Counted from the stretch's first letter, positions 35,617 through 48,204 are shown. The stretch is 64,000 nucleotides of DNA from Calvatia gigantea (GCA_025093985.1 JACAAK010000010.1:1761501-1825500), one strand, 5' to 3'. Notes: generated by a model not told the origin, from the letters alone. Made by a program: numbers and translations.

Positions 35617-38600
35617 CGTTGCTGTTGCCTTAGCCTACGGATCCTGGGCTGGGGATTTGCTTCCGCACGAGCAGTGGGGTGCAATAGAAGAAAGGCATGA
35701 GCCGAACAGCTGACCTTTTATTCCAAGCGCCACGACGAAACAGGTAACTGTGGGACACGAAATGCAGTAATTGAACGTCTATCTCGATGCACCGTATGGT
35801 GGGCGGTCGAGGATAGTTCTTCAGCTCCATGTGGGTGAGGAACTATCAATTACGGTTCATGGAATCCTTCTGAATTGGCACGATCCAGTGTTCCCGGTGT
35901 GTATCAGCTTCTGAGGCTGCGCTAGATTAGTCCACACGCAAACAGAGATCCAAGAAGACAGATCAAGCGAGCTAAACGGCCTAGAAGAATAGTGACAAGG
36001 ACCATCCGGCCGCTCTCCTGAACCGGGATTGGAAACATACGTAATCAACTACTATACTTAAGCTTAAGCTTGGGTGCTTCGGTTCTACAGGTTCATTTGT
36101 CGATCTTGAAAGCTTGAGTCCTTGAGCGTCTGAACCATGGGCAACGGCGCCAGCCTCCCGCACACCTTTGACCTAAAATCACCGCCTGTTTCTGTCCGCT
36201 AGCCACGACTTCTCCTGGTCACGGACACAGTGACCCTATTTTTACTTCCAAAATTCCCACTTCCAAATGGACACAACTGGAACCTTTCCCCACCAGCCTG
36301 TCAACAAACCCGCGCAACACCACATGAAAGAACATCTATGCCAATATAGAACGCTGTGGTTCCTCATGGTACACCACCGCCAAGCCCGTCGGTTGATCCA
36401 TTGAATCCGCTCACGGTGGACGAATCCAGAGGGAATCTCTAATATCCACCGCTGATATCACCCCTGCGTGTGCCAGTCCTCACCATAGCGGCAACGGTTA
36501 ATTGATAATCCCTTGCACTTTCATGTCCTTCGACTCTGAATAATTCTTGGAATTCGCGAGAAATAGCGAGCTATATTACCACCTCCCCCTAGCCGCAGAA
36601 CCCTGTATAGTTGCCTTGGGCTCTACGTAGATCGAATGTCAACTGTGGCATGCGTTCACTTGGAGAAAATTCTCGTGTTTATCTGTCACATTCGCAGGTT
36701 CTGCAATAGAACGACGGCAATTCCTCGGAACCATTCCCAGGCAACGATCATGTACTTTTCTATCCGCCGAGCATTAGGACAATCCAGTGTTCGCTTTAAA
36801 TTACGGAGCCGTCATTCGACGTTGACTCATCCTTGACAGCGGTTCTTTCATGTATGTCGGCTAGCACCACCCCAGGTACGACGGCCCCAAAGCCCTTACC
36901 TAAACTCGCCTTTCCTCCACGCTATTTAAACTCGACCATTTACTCATACATGTCAAAACAGAAACGCAATTCCATGACGAGCACATGGTCCCGTCGTAAG
37001 TGCGAGGACCTTCACACGATTGACTTTCCTGGCCGCAACACAACCCGCAAATCATACTTTGGTACCGGCCGCTCCTTGCTCGCATGGAAGGCTTGTATAA
37101 CTGCAGTAGTTGCATACGGTGCGATTCTTGGGTATCCTGGCCCGCAGCCGGGAAGCCACTCGGGAATCAGGAATAAAGTCGCGTCGCTTTGTGGTCGTTA
37201 TTGAAACAGTGCCCTGTCATTAGGTTTGTATGTTGCTATATTTTTCAATACCCGAGCAACACATTCTTATCAGATGTCTTATTTCGCTCCGACAGCTCGT
37301 TGATAGGGATCCATTACCTCACTGCTTTCATTATGATGAGTACACCAAAAATATGCCACTTTGGATGGCTGGGGAAAGAATGATGGGCCATGTGCTGGAT
37401 TCTAGGACATCACGAGATATATATTCCTAGCGCCCGCCCCAAGTCACAACGCCGTATCGGAAGCCTTCTATTCTTCTTCCTGTTATCGGCCGGTGGTAAC
37501 TATCTCTAACGGCTCATTCCCCACTAAATGTTCGGGGTGTGTGTTACTTGTCTGGAATACCGAGACCATCGGTGCCCGTGGATTTAATCAGAATGAATAT
37601 GGCGGTGGGTGTAAGGGAAGGAACCATCTTCCAACGGTTTGGACTCACCGTTCAATTTTAGGTATCGAATGCCATAGAAAGCCTTGATGTGCTGGCGCAC
37701 AACAGGACGGCCAGTGGTGTTATCAAGGTCCACCTGCGGACATGGAAACCCGCTACTCCCACATTCTCATGTGGTACGTTCCGATATTTTTAGAGGCATT
37801 ACCCAGCTAGCAGTAAACTCCTGGGCGACAGACAAGTTCCGTCCTGAACATGATCTATCACCACCAGACGATGATCGCCAATACAAGATCGATGAGACAA
37901 CGTGCGACTGCGCCAAGGCTCGAGTCCATGTGCTTTCCCAAGACACGAGTCAAAGGAAGCCAGAAGTCTCCTAATGGCCAACATATCAATGTGCGGCTTT
38001 GCGCCGGGTTCTTGGACATATTCTTGGGCTAGTTCCCAGATATCCCCTAACTTTCAATCACCGCAAACCTACTTGACTACGATAATCTTTGTCATGACCG
38101 GGGAGGACCTGTTAACAATGTCGGACGGTATGACCCAGTTCCTATGCAGGTGCTGCTGGCTATTGAGCGTACCCAAATCCGTGTTCTACGGACCGTAGAG
38201 CCTATAATAAATGGCCAGCGATTCCGATTACACTACCAGGGGCTTAAGAGTTCGAACTAGTCACTCGACAAACGAATAATGGCCCGAGTGCCCTTGTCGA
38301 GTGCCTGGGATTTAAATCTCATGAAGTGGCCTTTTGAGATGACGTCAAAAAAAAGCCGAAATTCTTGAGTTAGGCGGGGTCCCAAGTCACTACTGACATT
38401 TTACAGATTCCTTCAACAGAAAAGCGGGTGTGGCTTCTCAAGATCTTGATCTACCACTACCACCTCTTTTCCCTGGAATCGAAGTTAACAAGATTGAGTA
38501 CTCAAGATTATTCACCAAGGTATTATTCAAGGAATATCATATTCCCAAAAATAGCCACGCTAAGTAGCCCGGGTTCCTCCTGTTGAAGTCTCTTCCCATC

Positions 38601-39492
38601 CCAAACCGTAGGTTTCAAGGTGTCGTGCTGGATGAGGACCCAGACCCACAAAAATATATTAAAGACGAGGAATCCCCATTAAATGCACCACGCTGATAGA
38701 ACACCCGAAAAGTGATGCAAGATGGATGATCATGGCGGTACTACACGAGGTGCACGCCGCCATGATCAAGTGGCAATGATCATATGCATCCTCGGCACAT
38801 TGCTTGCAGGTCTAAGCGCTTATTGTGTGCGCCAGCACCTTGGATTCTTGGCGTTTTAAGCTGCGGGGTGTCTGTTCTATTCTTTCTTTTCCGTTTATGG
38901 CAATCAAAGGTGACTTGGCCCTTCTGACCCATTTGGCGAAAACTAGGCACAAGTACGACCACATGTAACAACATCCTCCTCAGCTTTGGCTGACAAGTAT
39001 GTATTCCTCACGATGAGCCTTCATCGATCCAACTGCGTCGTTTTCTATGTTCATACGGAGCACACTGCTGTGGGCCCTGACATTCGTGCATCCCCATTTC
39101 TGCACGTCCCTTCATAGTGCAAGCTTGGGCGACGGAGGCTCACTAACGGCGACGAACATATCGCACAACGGACAGCTTACACGACTCACAAAGCGAGGCG
39201 CTGGTCAACCACGATCATCCCATCTCAGCTTTTAGATATCAATCTCCAATGAATCATGCTAACAACATGGTCCTCAGCTCTGGGTGTCTCAAACGGGGGT
39301 AACCTCAGCTATTATGGCCCGACCCAGGGAACGATGTTTCTCCATGAAACTTCCTGCGATCCGAGCAGTTGCCTAGAATGGGATCCTCTAACAAGCCTGC
39401 ACTCGAAATGTGTTGCATCTCCTGTGTTTGTAATAGTAGAAATGGGGTTTTGAGATAATACGAGAGGTCGAGATAAAACATAAAAATGTGTT
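35617..39492. other. Gene-poor interval (3.9 kb)
   Basis: The largest stretch without a convincing gene. It holds the OPT promoter on the left and ends at the GET5-like stop codon. Short frames at 36636-37204 (+) and 39047-39453 (+) have no motifs. An exon-like piece is listed separately at 37661-37797. It could include diverged trans-elements, long noncoding transcripts or gene relics. Confidence 0.3.
37661..37797 (+). CDS. Possible exon of an unrecognised or decayed gene
   Basis: After an acceptor-like CAATTTTAG a frame reads SNAIESLDVLAHNR, then SGVIKVHLRTWKPATPTFSC, and stops in a TAG. Composition is protein-like and an upstream frame near 37500-37620 (WNTETIGARGFNQNEYGGG) could be another exon. 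I do not recognise the family. Low confidence. Confidence 0.25.
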
Positions 39493-40769
39493 CTAGGTAC
39501 CAGCCATGCCCATGACACCAACGTAGTCACGAATCTTCGCAATCTCACTTGCGGTCAAAGACCCCTTGCTCGCCCGCAAAAAGTCTTCCCAAGCCTGTAG
39601 CGCATCACTCTCTGTTGTGAATTCTTGTCTGCGAGACTTGAATTTAGCCCAGTTCACAGAAGAGAAGTGACAATTCAAACTAACCGCAGGAATGCTAAGA
39701 GCTTCTGCCAGAACTCAGGTTTTGCAACTGTGTGATGGAATGTCGACAAAGTTTCTACGGGGATTTTCGGGGGCAATTCTGCGGCCGAGTCCAATGTCAA
39801 CAGAATATCCTTCTCCGGACTCGCTCCTGGCAAATCCGAGGATGGACTCGGGCTCAGCACAATAGATGGTGTCCTCGAATGTCTCTGCTTCTTCGCTGTG
39901 GTCCCCGTTTCACCTGCTACTGTAAGCCCCGACATCGATTCTTCTGGTAATCTCGGTTTCGGCTGCTTGATCTCAGGTTCCTTGGGTTTAGTAGGATCCC
40001 AATTAACACCAGGCTTGACCATCAAGTTAACTGTGTCTCCGTCTTGTACGTTATACTCCTTGAGCAATTTGGCGTCTGCGAGGGCTTTGCCCTTGACGAG
40101 GAGTCGTTGCGCGTCGGAAGGAGGCGCAGTGGCGTGTGTGGTGGAGAGTTGGGATTTGATAGTGGCGATGGTGTCAGTGGGTGAAACAGTGAGAGCGTAA
40201 GATGCGGGCGGTTTGAGGGATTTAAACGTTAGGGTGATTTGCGAGGGGGCTATGCGTGGTATGTGCGTGTTGGTGAATTGGTCATAGAGCAGTCAGCGTA
40301 TCATGGGCCGCGATTGAATCACGTATTATGGTGCATGGCATGAGTACAACGGCAGTAAACGTGGATGTGATGTAGCCGGTATTGTTGCGTTGTGTGCGTG
40401 GCGGTTCCAAGGTGGATCAGGAGAGCCATCGCAGAGTGTTCGGTATAGAAAATGGAAAGAGCAGGCATAGTCAGTAAATTTGGGAACTAGAGGATTTGGG
40501 AGGGGGAGAGCACTCACCAGCACCCGACGCGGAGCTCTCAATGTGCTGTCGCTTTGGCGGAGGTGGCAGCTGGATCTATTGTGATTTTGAATAGTAATAA
40601 TCACACAGTTATTCGGGTTCGTAACGGATGTAAAACATACCGGAAAAACTGGGACCCGTTTCAAGGAGTTCTCGAGAGGCTGCCGATAATCATTGTTGTA
40701 TGTGACGGGTTGTGTTGACAGAGTGTTCAGGAACGTCCTTGCGAACGCGATTTCAGCCTGTTCTGCCAT
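39493..40769 (-). CDS. GET5: Get5/Mdy2 (UBL4-like) ubiquitin-fold protein of the GET pathway
   Basis: Cytosolic adaptor that with Get4 and Sgt2 hands tail-anchored proteins to Get3. Exons 40641-40769, 40518-40575, 39685-40249 and 39493-39628 give 295 residues. The N terminus (AFARTFLNTLSTQPV) fits the Get4-binding helices. A ubiquitin-like domain follows (ITLTFKSLKPPASYALTVSP, then AQRLLVKGKALADAKLL, then DGDTVNLMVKPG), a Ser/Pro-rich linker, and a C-terminal helical dimerisation-type region ending in EIAKIRDYVGVMGMAGT. The last part is the most diagnostic. The gene is divergent from NDUFS5, with 241 bp between the start codons. Identity is good but based on domain order rather than an alignment I could run. 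Confidence 0.8.
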
Positions 40770-41010
40770 TTTGTTCCGATTACAGCCAAACCTAGTATGA
40801 CTTCAGCCACGATAACATATTTCATTGGTAAAACATACAATAAAAGGTGGGGATGTGTTCAGTGGTAAATCAGCCACTTAATCGGCATCAGGTACTGGCG
40901 GAAGTCGCACGTGACCAGGATTTGTCGCGCAGTCACTCGTCCTCGGTCACAGTCACAGCACAGTTCTGTGCGAAGGGCACCGACATCGGAGCGTCAGACA
41001 ACGAATAACT
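40770..41010. promoter_or_regulatory. Compact bidirectional promoter (GET5-like / NDUFS5)
   Basis: Only 241 bp separate the divergent start codons, so promoter elements must be shared or interleaved. A run TCACTCGTCCTCGGTCACAG at 40931-40950 contains repeated GTCAC-like cores, but no factor can be named. Confidence 0.5.
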
Positions 41011-41551
41011 ATGGCGGTGAGTATTCTTGGTTTACTTGTAGGGTCAAACTCAAAGTATACTTTAGTCGGGCTTTGGCTTTACAGGAGGTGAGAGTCACCG
41101 CATACTCACTCGCCATGTCTCCGGAATCCTACGCGCCGCGAAACTGACCAACTCAACTTCCACTATCGTTTCCAGGACGTTCACGGTGCTTTACCTACTG
41201 GCAAGAGTTTCAGAAAGTATGTTTCATGTTCGCAGTATATTCGAAAATTCCCACTTACAAAATCCTCAGTGCTATGCTGGCACAGATGACCCGAAAAACT
41301 GCGCTAACCAATACGTTGACTACTTCGAGTGTCTACACCATCCCAAGGAGGTAAGCATCCACATCCCAAGCCTTTAACTTAGCCCTACTAATTTTACCCA
41401 GGTTGCTCGTGCTAAAGTTGTTGAGCAGGAATTCCTCCGCAAAGCCCAGTCCGTTGCTAAAGAGGGCCGGAAAGCTGCTGACGTGCTAGCAGACGGGGCT
41501 ATAGTCGGTCTTGGGATCATAAAGCAGTCGCAGGATGACAAGAAGTCGTAA
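41011..41551 (+). CDS. Mitochondrial complex I subunit NDUFS5 (15 kDa, CHCH)
   Basis: An accessory subunit of NADH:ubiquinone oxidoreductase facing the intermembrane space. Five exons, the first only six bases (ATG GCG): 41011-41016, 41066-41087, 41176-41216, 41270-41350 and 41402-41551. They give 99 residues beginning MASGFGFTGGRSRCF. The twin CX9C signature is visible: C-x8/9-C in RCFTYWQEFQKC and C-x9-C in NCANQYVDYFEC, followed by LHHPKEVARAK, typical of NDUFS5. The micro-exons were found because they restore the conserved GxGxxGGRSRC start. The C-terminal 35 residues are a fungal extension. Confidence 0.9.
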
Positions 41552-42370
41552 GATGTTGTAAGAAGGCATTGGACTTACTAGTCTTGGTTACTGTAATGGA
41601 CGGATATTGAAGTTGGATTCCTCATTTTGTCGTGGCCATTTCACCCCAACCCGACCAGGATAACAAACCTCTAGATTGCTCGAAGTGTTCATTACCACCC
41701 TTAGCTCAAACTATCCAATTCCACGGCACCCCTTACGTTGGATGCATGTAGCCCAAATCGCTGAATACCATTTCCAAGAATCATCCCGTCCCAAGACCCG
41801 GGTTTGTCTGTAGTACATTCAGGTCTCGAAACCGGAAATGAAGGTATCAATTGAGGATCTATGGGGATTACCGACGGACCCTTGACAAGAAGATTATAAA
41901 GTTTCCTCCGGAAGGCTGGCTAACGGAATATTTAGAATTTCACTCGTCTTCGAGAAGATGTGAGAGAACAGCAAACTCCCCTACATCGTGAAAGGGAATA
42001 AGGCCTGTTAACCTCATATTCAGAGGGGCGTGCGGTTTATCCAATTCAGATAGATTAATGTTATCGTTTTATGAAAAAACTACATGAGTGGCCTGCCGGC
42101 ATCAAGCTATAGATATGACAAATTCGTTATGTGATCATGTCTCTAGAGTCTAAATTTTTATCTGCCGCCCGAACGAATGTAGGGAAAGAGAACAACAGCT
42201 CATGGATAAGGAGATATGCTACATAATTCATAAAACGCCGAAGACAGTGGATGCTACACGTAACGGGTTTGATGAGAACATGTCTGAGCGAGTTGAATGG
42301 CCGACAACATTAAGAATACAATGAGATGAAATAAAAGTGCCGAGTTACGGGAGATTCGCATGCACGAGGC
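41552..42370. other. Convergent spacer
   Basis: AT-richer than its surroundings, with no long frame on either strand. It lies between NDUFS5 (+) and the membrane protein gene (-). Nothing else seen. Confidence 0.3.
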
Positions 42371-43411
42371 TCAGGTACCAGCACAGGGGAGGCTTGCAAC
42401 GCCGACCTGGTAATCTGGTATTCGCTCTTTGCCTTGTGAATGCGATAAATGGGAGGACGGTAATGATGAAGGCATCTCGATCAGCACCGCTACTTGTAAG
42501 ACCTTTTCCCTCCCGTCTATTCCTTCCTCTTCCGGCTTTTCGTCATCAGCGGTACGATAATGGGATTCTGCGGCCCCTTCCTGCCTGTGCCTCCTCCGCA
42601 ACCGAACGAAAGACCCAAACCACGAGGCAGGGTTCAGGTAATGAAGGAGGCTAGACCAGAGCCGTTGTGGCGCCGAGTCCCGATTAAGTTGCCCTTGTTC
42701 GTGCCGTTGGCGCCCTTCCTCAGCTTCAGCCCCATGCTGAGCTAGGATTACATTCGGGTTTCGGTGGTAAGGAGTGGGGCTAGTAATGCGGACTAGGCCA
42801 GGCCCCCCCCGCGCAGGGGACTCGGATTGTCTACGGGAGGCAGAAGATAATGCCCGGGTGATGACCGCAAGGTTTGAGTCTATGTCCGGTCCATGATCTC
42901 CCAACGGAGAGTAATTATTCGCGGGTTGAATGGGAGGTGGTGGTGGGGTGTCGCTGCTGGTGTCCGGAGACTTTCTCTGAAGGGGAGACACAACCAGTGC
43001 TGCAAGTGGCTACCAAAACAATCCCGGAAAACGAATGGATCAGTTCGTTGGTGTTGTAATAAACCACAAAATGCCACTCACAACTAGTTCTCTCCAAGAT
43101 GACCCGCTCTTAACCCTGATAAAATCTTTCTCGAGCAACACAGGCGGCACATAGCCAACACTCCCTCCTTGCGTTGTCTCCGTCCATGGTTCCATATCCC
43201 AATCAAACCTTCGCCTCCTGCGAGCTACAATCCTCCTCCTTGAAAGGACTCCGCACCCAACGAAAGCAAGGAGGAGGACGACAAAGGTGATAAGAAACCC
43301 AAAGAAATAACTAGCTCCTCGCTGCATACCTCCTCCCTCATCTGATATGCCAAAAGTATCTAAAGCAGGTCCAGGGAGTGAGTTGGAAGAATCGGGAGAC
43401 GATGTGGACAT
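42371..43411 (-). CDS. Single-pass membrane protein, basic juxtamembrane region, acidic/Pro-rich tail
   Basis: Two exons (43082-43411 and 42371-42976) give 311 residues. The N terminus is Ser/Pro-rich without a signal peptide. One helix follows (about residues 34-56, SYFFGFLITFVVLLLAFVGCGV), then a strongly basic RRRIVARRRRRFDWD stretch, so the C terminus should be cytosolic. The tail contains SYV-PP-like and PPPPPIQP segments, and ends with LQVAVLIEMPSS and PDYQVGVASLP, a pattern I associate with an uncharacterised basidiomycete family. Function unknown. An adaptor for ubiquitin ligases is conceivable from PP-rich motifs but unsupported. Confidence 0.65.
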
Positions 43412-43505
43412 GAGCAGACAGCTGAAGTTTAAGCGATCTCAAGTCTTTCTCAGACGTGGATGGCTCTGAAAAGTCACATGACGTCATATTGTTATTTTTG
43501 TACAC

Positions 43506-44640
43506 TTGCTTAATTACGCCGTGCCAATACCAGTGCTTACCAGGTGCAGGTGTCGTCGTAGGTTGCAGTGCCATATTTCACGTAACAGTCTTTGGGTACG
43601 ATGTTGTTGCGGCGATGGGAACAACGGTCGTTTTGCAGGAGGTAGGTCAGTGAACTGTGAATACTTGTCAAACTGTTTCTCACGACAAGCCATTTACTCG
43701 CGTAAGTGGCCAACCGTTGGTGGATGTTAGAGATCCCGGGAGCTGTAGGTACTAGGAATATCGATGGTCGGTGGCTCAGCCGTCCCACTACCTATGATCT
43801 CCAATTAACTGCCAGCAGGGTAGGTCCTGTGATTTTGGTCAGTATGGACCCTCAAAGTTACGAATTCCCTAGAACATGCGGCACTTACTGAGCGCCATTG
43901 ATACTTCCAACGAGGAGAGCTGGGTGAATACGAATTAGAGTTCAGCCTCGCGGCCGCTCAGAGGGCGTACCAGTGGCTTCGGCACGGAGGGGCGGTTTTA
44001 GGGGTGGTGTTAGGGGTGACGAAAGTATAAGGGGCATAGTTGCCTGCACGCCCGGGCGCCCCATGATCTGTATCAACATACTTGCCAGGTAACTCACAGG
44101 AGCAAAATGATTTAGGGTATCCGAGACCAGACCCGCTTGTGCTACCTTGAGCCAGTTGGCTTGTGAGTCAATGGCGGTTCTGCCGTCGTTGACTGCTGCC
44201 ATATAGACCAGGCAGGTCCAAAGTGGCCATAGTCAGTGGCCTCTGAGGAACATTGGCGCTAGTCAGGTTGCGATACACCTCAACAGCCATGCGGTCTCCT
44301 GCTAATGATATCAAACAAGTCAGCCTTCAATCTCCTATTTTGATTCGAGAAAGAATACGTACGCTCAACAGTGCAGGCGTTAGAGCTAGAAAGTGCGCCC
44401 ATGTTGCAGGTTAGGTTCAATCAATTTACCATGAGGCCGGCGCCCTGGACAAAAGAAGAACAAGGAGGTGAGTGAACAAGACTGGATACACTCGTAACAG
44501 GCGAATTGTTGGCAGGAATTCTGACACAAGGTGATCCAGCGTCGGCACTGTGTAGCGTAAGAGGGGACGGAGGTGACCATAACCGCTTCGGCGACAAACT
44601 TCGACAGTGTATCAGACCCCAAAATCAAGGAATAGGGTGG
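43506..44640 (-). CDS. Possible Cys-rich secreted protein gene or relic
   Basis: Several exon-like pieces on the minus strand: SVPSYATQCRRWITLCQNSC (about 44510-44570), NMGALSSSNACTVE with RMAVEVYRNL, and LLQNDRCSHRRNNIVPKDCY with GTATYDDTCTW (about 43540-43660). Intervals look like 50-60 bp introns. Even cysteine spacing suggests an extracellular domain. No start with a signal peptide and no continuous model could be assembled, so it may be degraded. Confidence 0.3.
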
Positions 44641-44655
44641 TACTTCGTTGGACAA

Positions 44656-45487
44656 CTTATCTTATACCCTGTCCTGATCACCTAGTTCTTCGCTTCTTCC
44701 ATCAGATATACCCAGTCTCAACCAAGAAGCTTTAGATCCGGTGCCAATGATCCACGTTGTCGGGTTCTGAGGGTAGGCCGCCGCCGCACATCTGCCATTC
44801 TGCAAAAAAAGATGTTTCTTTCCACCCATCTAATCCATGCCAACCGATGAAGCCCTTTGTCCGGATTGTGAAAGTCATCTCTATAAAATCCAGAATCGAA
44901 AAATAGTATCACCAACCAGGGGAACTTTCAACAACTTCTACCGTGTAGTTGCGTCTACGCGGGCCATTCGAACGGAACTTTGTAGTCATCTTTGACATGT
45001 CCATTGCAGCATCCTCGCAAGCGGGGAATGTATCTGTTGATCATTGGCCGAACGTCGCTCACTGATAACAGCCGGCCAAAACCAAAGGGCAGGGCATTTG
45101 TGTGAATACAAAGTATGGATTATCAGGACATATCATGAATCTACCGACCTGCGCTCGGATCCTGAAGGCTCTTCACATTTAAAATTGTCTCAAGAATCCC
45201 AAATAGAATAGCTTGTTAGTATATATTTCGAGGTATAGAATAAACAACGAACAAGCGGACCAGTTGTTTACAAAAGCCATCGAATGAGGGCTCCGAAGGC
45301 AGACGGTCAGTAGAAGTTTTTTGCTGCCGGTTCCCAGCGGAATAAGGAAGGCAGGAAAGCTGGATAGAAGGAAAAATATAAGCAAAGTGGGCACTTTGTT
45401 TTAGACAGAAACGGTACGGAGAACAAGGAGAAAAGCCAGCCCAAACTTCTACTCGCCATCGCAAGTTATTTTATTCCGAAGAGAGGA
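44656..45487. other. Intergenic spacer
   Basis: No supported feature. Short minus-strand frames at 45179-45464 are likely chance. Confidence 0.3.
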
Positions 45488-47251
45488 TCAAGTCCCCTTC
45501 CGGGTCCTCATGACCTTATTTCTCAGTGCTCTCTCTTTCAACTCGTTCTCTCGCTTCTCGAGTTCAGCTCGTTCATCATCGTCCAACATCTATAAGAGGG
45601 AGAAATGTCAGCCGACATGATGTTTTCCAAAAAGAAAAAGAGTAAAGCGCACACCACCAACTGGACTCGGCGCGTCCTCCCACTTACTCTTCTTCCTCTC
45701 GACCTCTGCTTGTCCACGAATCTTCAGCTCACCACTCCCCGAGGCGGTGCCTGCTCTCTCGTCAATGTCCATCCCATCACCCCGAGCCGTAGGAGTCCGA
45801 CTCCTGCTGCGGCTGTCATAGCGGTTTTTCCCATGAGGCGGTCTCCTTTTATCACCAGGACTACGTCTCCTAGGCGAAGGGGATCTCGACACCATTGAAC
45901 CATATGGACTTCTCTTACGCCCACCGCGCAAACCAGGACTCCTTCTTCTTGGTGGAGGGCTTGCGCTCCTTCGTCGAGGGTGATAACCCCGTGGAGGTGA
46001 CCTCGACGAACTTCCACGAGGCCGAACGCCGGGCGATCCACGACGTCGACGTGGAGGTGGACTCCTACTGTCCCTACGGGACTTGAATCTTCGGTCATGT
46101 TCACGTGAAGGTGGTGAGTACGAAGGTGAGCGACGGCGCCGAGAGGTAGGGGTCCGCGAACGAGACCGAGAAGAGCGTATGGGAGAGGGAGAACGTGAAA
46201 GGGAGCCTGCGATGGAAGAGGGACGACGCCGTCCAGGCGGAGTTCGGGAACGTGAACGCGAAACCCATGCAGGTCCCCGTCGTGGGGGTGAGCGATACCT
46301 CCGGGGTGGGGAGCGCGAACCTCGTGAAGAGGCCATTGATGCCCGACCTGTCGCGACGCGGCGGAGAACGAGGGCCTCTGCGACCTCGCCCCTAACAAAT
46401 ATCCGATATTGAAGGGGGAGGAGAATGGATTTAGTGGCCTGCCACCAGGATAAGACAACCAACACTCACCCCACCATCTCCGGGTCCGCCACCTCTGCCG
46501 CCCCAACCGGAATCACGAAATCTTCGGTCGTTATCATAACCTCCCCTACCCCGTCCGCGTCCTCTGCCTCTGCCTCGTCCGGGGCCTCCACCCCTTCCAC
46601 GCTCACCATCTTCCCTAATTTCGTCCAGACGGGCTCGGCGGTCACGTTCATCTATTGCTCGGGTATCGTTCGCCTTGGCTCTGCGCATTTCTTCCTTCTT
46701 CTCTTCGAGCATTGTACGCGGTATACCTGTCATATCGCCCTGAGCCTCGAGGAGCAACTTCCAGAGCGCAGACATAAACGCTGGTGTATCCTTTGTCAAG
46801 AAACCTGTAAGATTGATCTGCATTTTTCTCGGGTCGGGCATCTGCAAACATGTTAGCTAGAATTTAACGTCAAAAAGAATTAGCGTACTGGTTGAGATTC
46901 ATCTTCAAGAAGTCCCATGGCATATTCAATAACAACTTCATCCTCCGTTCCAACTAGCTCTACAATCTTTTTGGCAACCCAGGGCCTGATGACGGTCAGG
47001 TTTACCTTACGCATGTCCACCTGCATGAGATATGGCGTCAATTGAGAATAATTATCTAAAGAAGTAGCACATCTCCGACCTTTTTGTCAAACTCAGGAGG
47101 AAATTTCATCGTCTTGAGAAGTTTCATTTCCTTGTCGGAAAACCGCCTGTCTTGTTCGGCAGACGTGCCTTTGAAAAATCCTGGTACAGGTCATCATAGT
47201 TAAGCTTCAGAACTGTTCAATCCGACGGTACGACTCACCAGCATCTGCCAT
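45488..47251 (-). CDS. PWI-domain, RS-rich splicing coactivator (SRRM1-like)
   Basis: A nuclear pre-mRNA splicing factor resembling SRm160/SRRM1. The N terminus MADAGFFKGTSAEQDRRFSDK and KVDMRKVNLTVIRPW, with MQINLTGFLTKDTPAFM, form a complete PWI domain (about residues 1-130). An RG-rich stretch and a long RS domain follow (repeated RSPP, SRSRTP), ending in an acidic/basic helix (DDDERAELEKRENELKER). Exons: 47239-47251, 47080-47180, 46889-47020, 46470-46841, 45653-46391 and 45488-45589. The large RS exon is 3n+1: the first RS piece (GRRGPRSPPRRDRS) and the rest are in different frames, joined if one G of the GGG at 46342-46344 (CCC on plus) is surplus. Alternatively an intron from GTGGGG to CGACAG skips the first piece. 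Confidence 0.87.
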
Positions 47252-47933
47252 TGTGAATGAAGTTGTTGGGGTTGGTTAAGTGCCAAAATGTGATGCCACC
47301 ACATAAAGAGTATTTTTCACTTTGGGTCCGTGGGAAACAGTCTCCATTCATGCAGGTGCAGATGGTAACGCAAGTTGGTATACAGTCGTCGCACACTGGC
47401 CAGGCAAGAAATATTTGGGGGCGACATGTGGATCTGCTAAACTAAATTTGTTCCGACATCAAGAAGCAAACATGTTTCCAAGCGACAATACTTCACGAAG
47501 CTTACCTACTACTTCTTTACGAGGAGCCAGTCGTTGTTATCTTTTTACCCAACCGAACTCCCAACATTATGTGTGTAACTGTATATTTTTCTCGACAATT
47601 CGGCAATGAGCGACTTCCCATGCGAGAGATATGTCTAAGTGAAGAAAAATATCATTCCTGCACGTTGGACCACGAGCACGAATCGAGGGCCATAAAGTCC
47701 AGCGAAATGTCCGTTTGAAAGGGCCACAGCCACAATATAGCCGTTCAATTTAGAGTACGCAGTTAATGAATGGTTGGCATGCCCTACCCTTGATACAGCA
47801 AACAAAGTGCTGTTTTCTCTGGCCTTAGCCCCGCCAACAATTCCTTGGCAGTTGGAAACATCAGGCACCGTAAAAACCAACAGAAGCCAGAGCGGAAAGA
47901 ACGGGGACGAGGAAGCGAATTTAAGTCGACTGA
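47252..47933. other. Spacer left of the foldback element
   Basis: No gene supported. It contains the SRRM1-like promoter. Short frames at 47257-47609 (+) and 47635-47964 (-) lack motifs. Confidence 0.3.
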
Positions 47934-48091
47934 TAGACACTACGCCAACGAGTTGATGTGGCATGGGTCATATTGAAATCATATCAATTTCAAAAAGTGT
48001 AAAGTGTGTCGTATCGAATAGACTACACTTTTTGGATTTAATATGATATTGATATGACGAGTGTCGCATCAACTCGTCGGCGCAGTGTAGA
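47934..48091. mobile_element. Foldback MITE with near full-length inverted arms
   Basis: Two 64 bp arms, 47938-48001 and 48024-48087, are inverted repeats of each other, matching at about four of five positions by eye, around a 22 bp loop. The termini read CACTACGCCAACGAGTTGATG on the left and its near complement on the right. TAGA flanks both ends (47934-47937 and 48088-48091) and is a candidate 4-bp target-site duplication. There is no coding capacity, so it is non-autonomous. It sits about 115 bp downstream of the P450 stop codon, so it may be in the P450 3' UTR and form a hairpin in the transcript. Confidence 0.75.
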
Positions 48092-48204
48092 AGCGTGGGC
48101 ACTCATGAATCAGGCGTATGCGAGTGATGGTCCAATCAGTGTTAATATTACAAAAAGCTGGGAAATAGGAGTGACTTGGGCGAAATACAATTTACGGGGT
48201 GCTT

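Noticed and set aside
38724..38766. Short palindrome GATCATGGCG ... CGCCATGATC
   Set aside because: Only 10 bp arms and no flanking duplication; expected by chance in 64 kb.
35617..39492. A retroelement filling the gene-poor interval
   Set aside because: I saw no reverse transcriptase, integrase or gag-like motif and no paired LTRs.
45724..46506. 260 aa minus-strand frame and plus-strand Arg/Glu-rich frames at 45600-46410
   Set aside because: Alternative-frame and antisense readings of the RS domain of the SRRM1-like gene.
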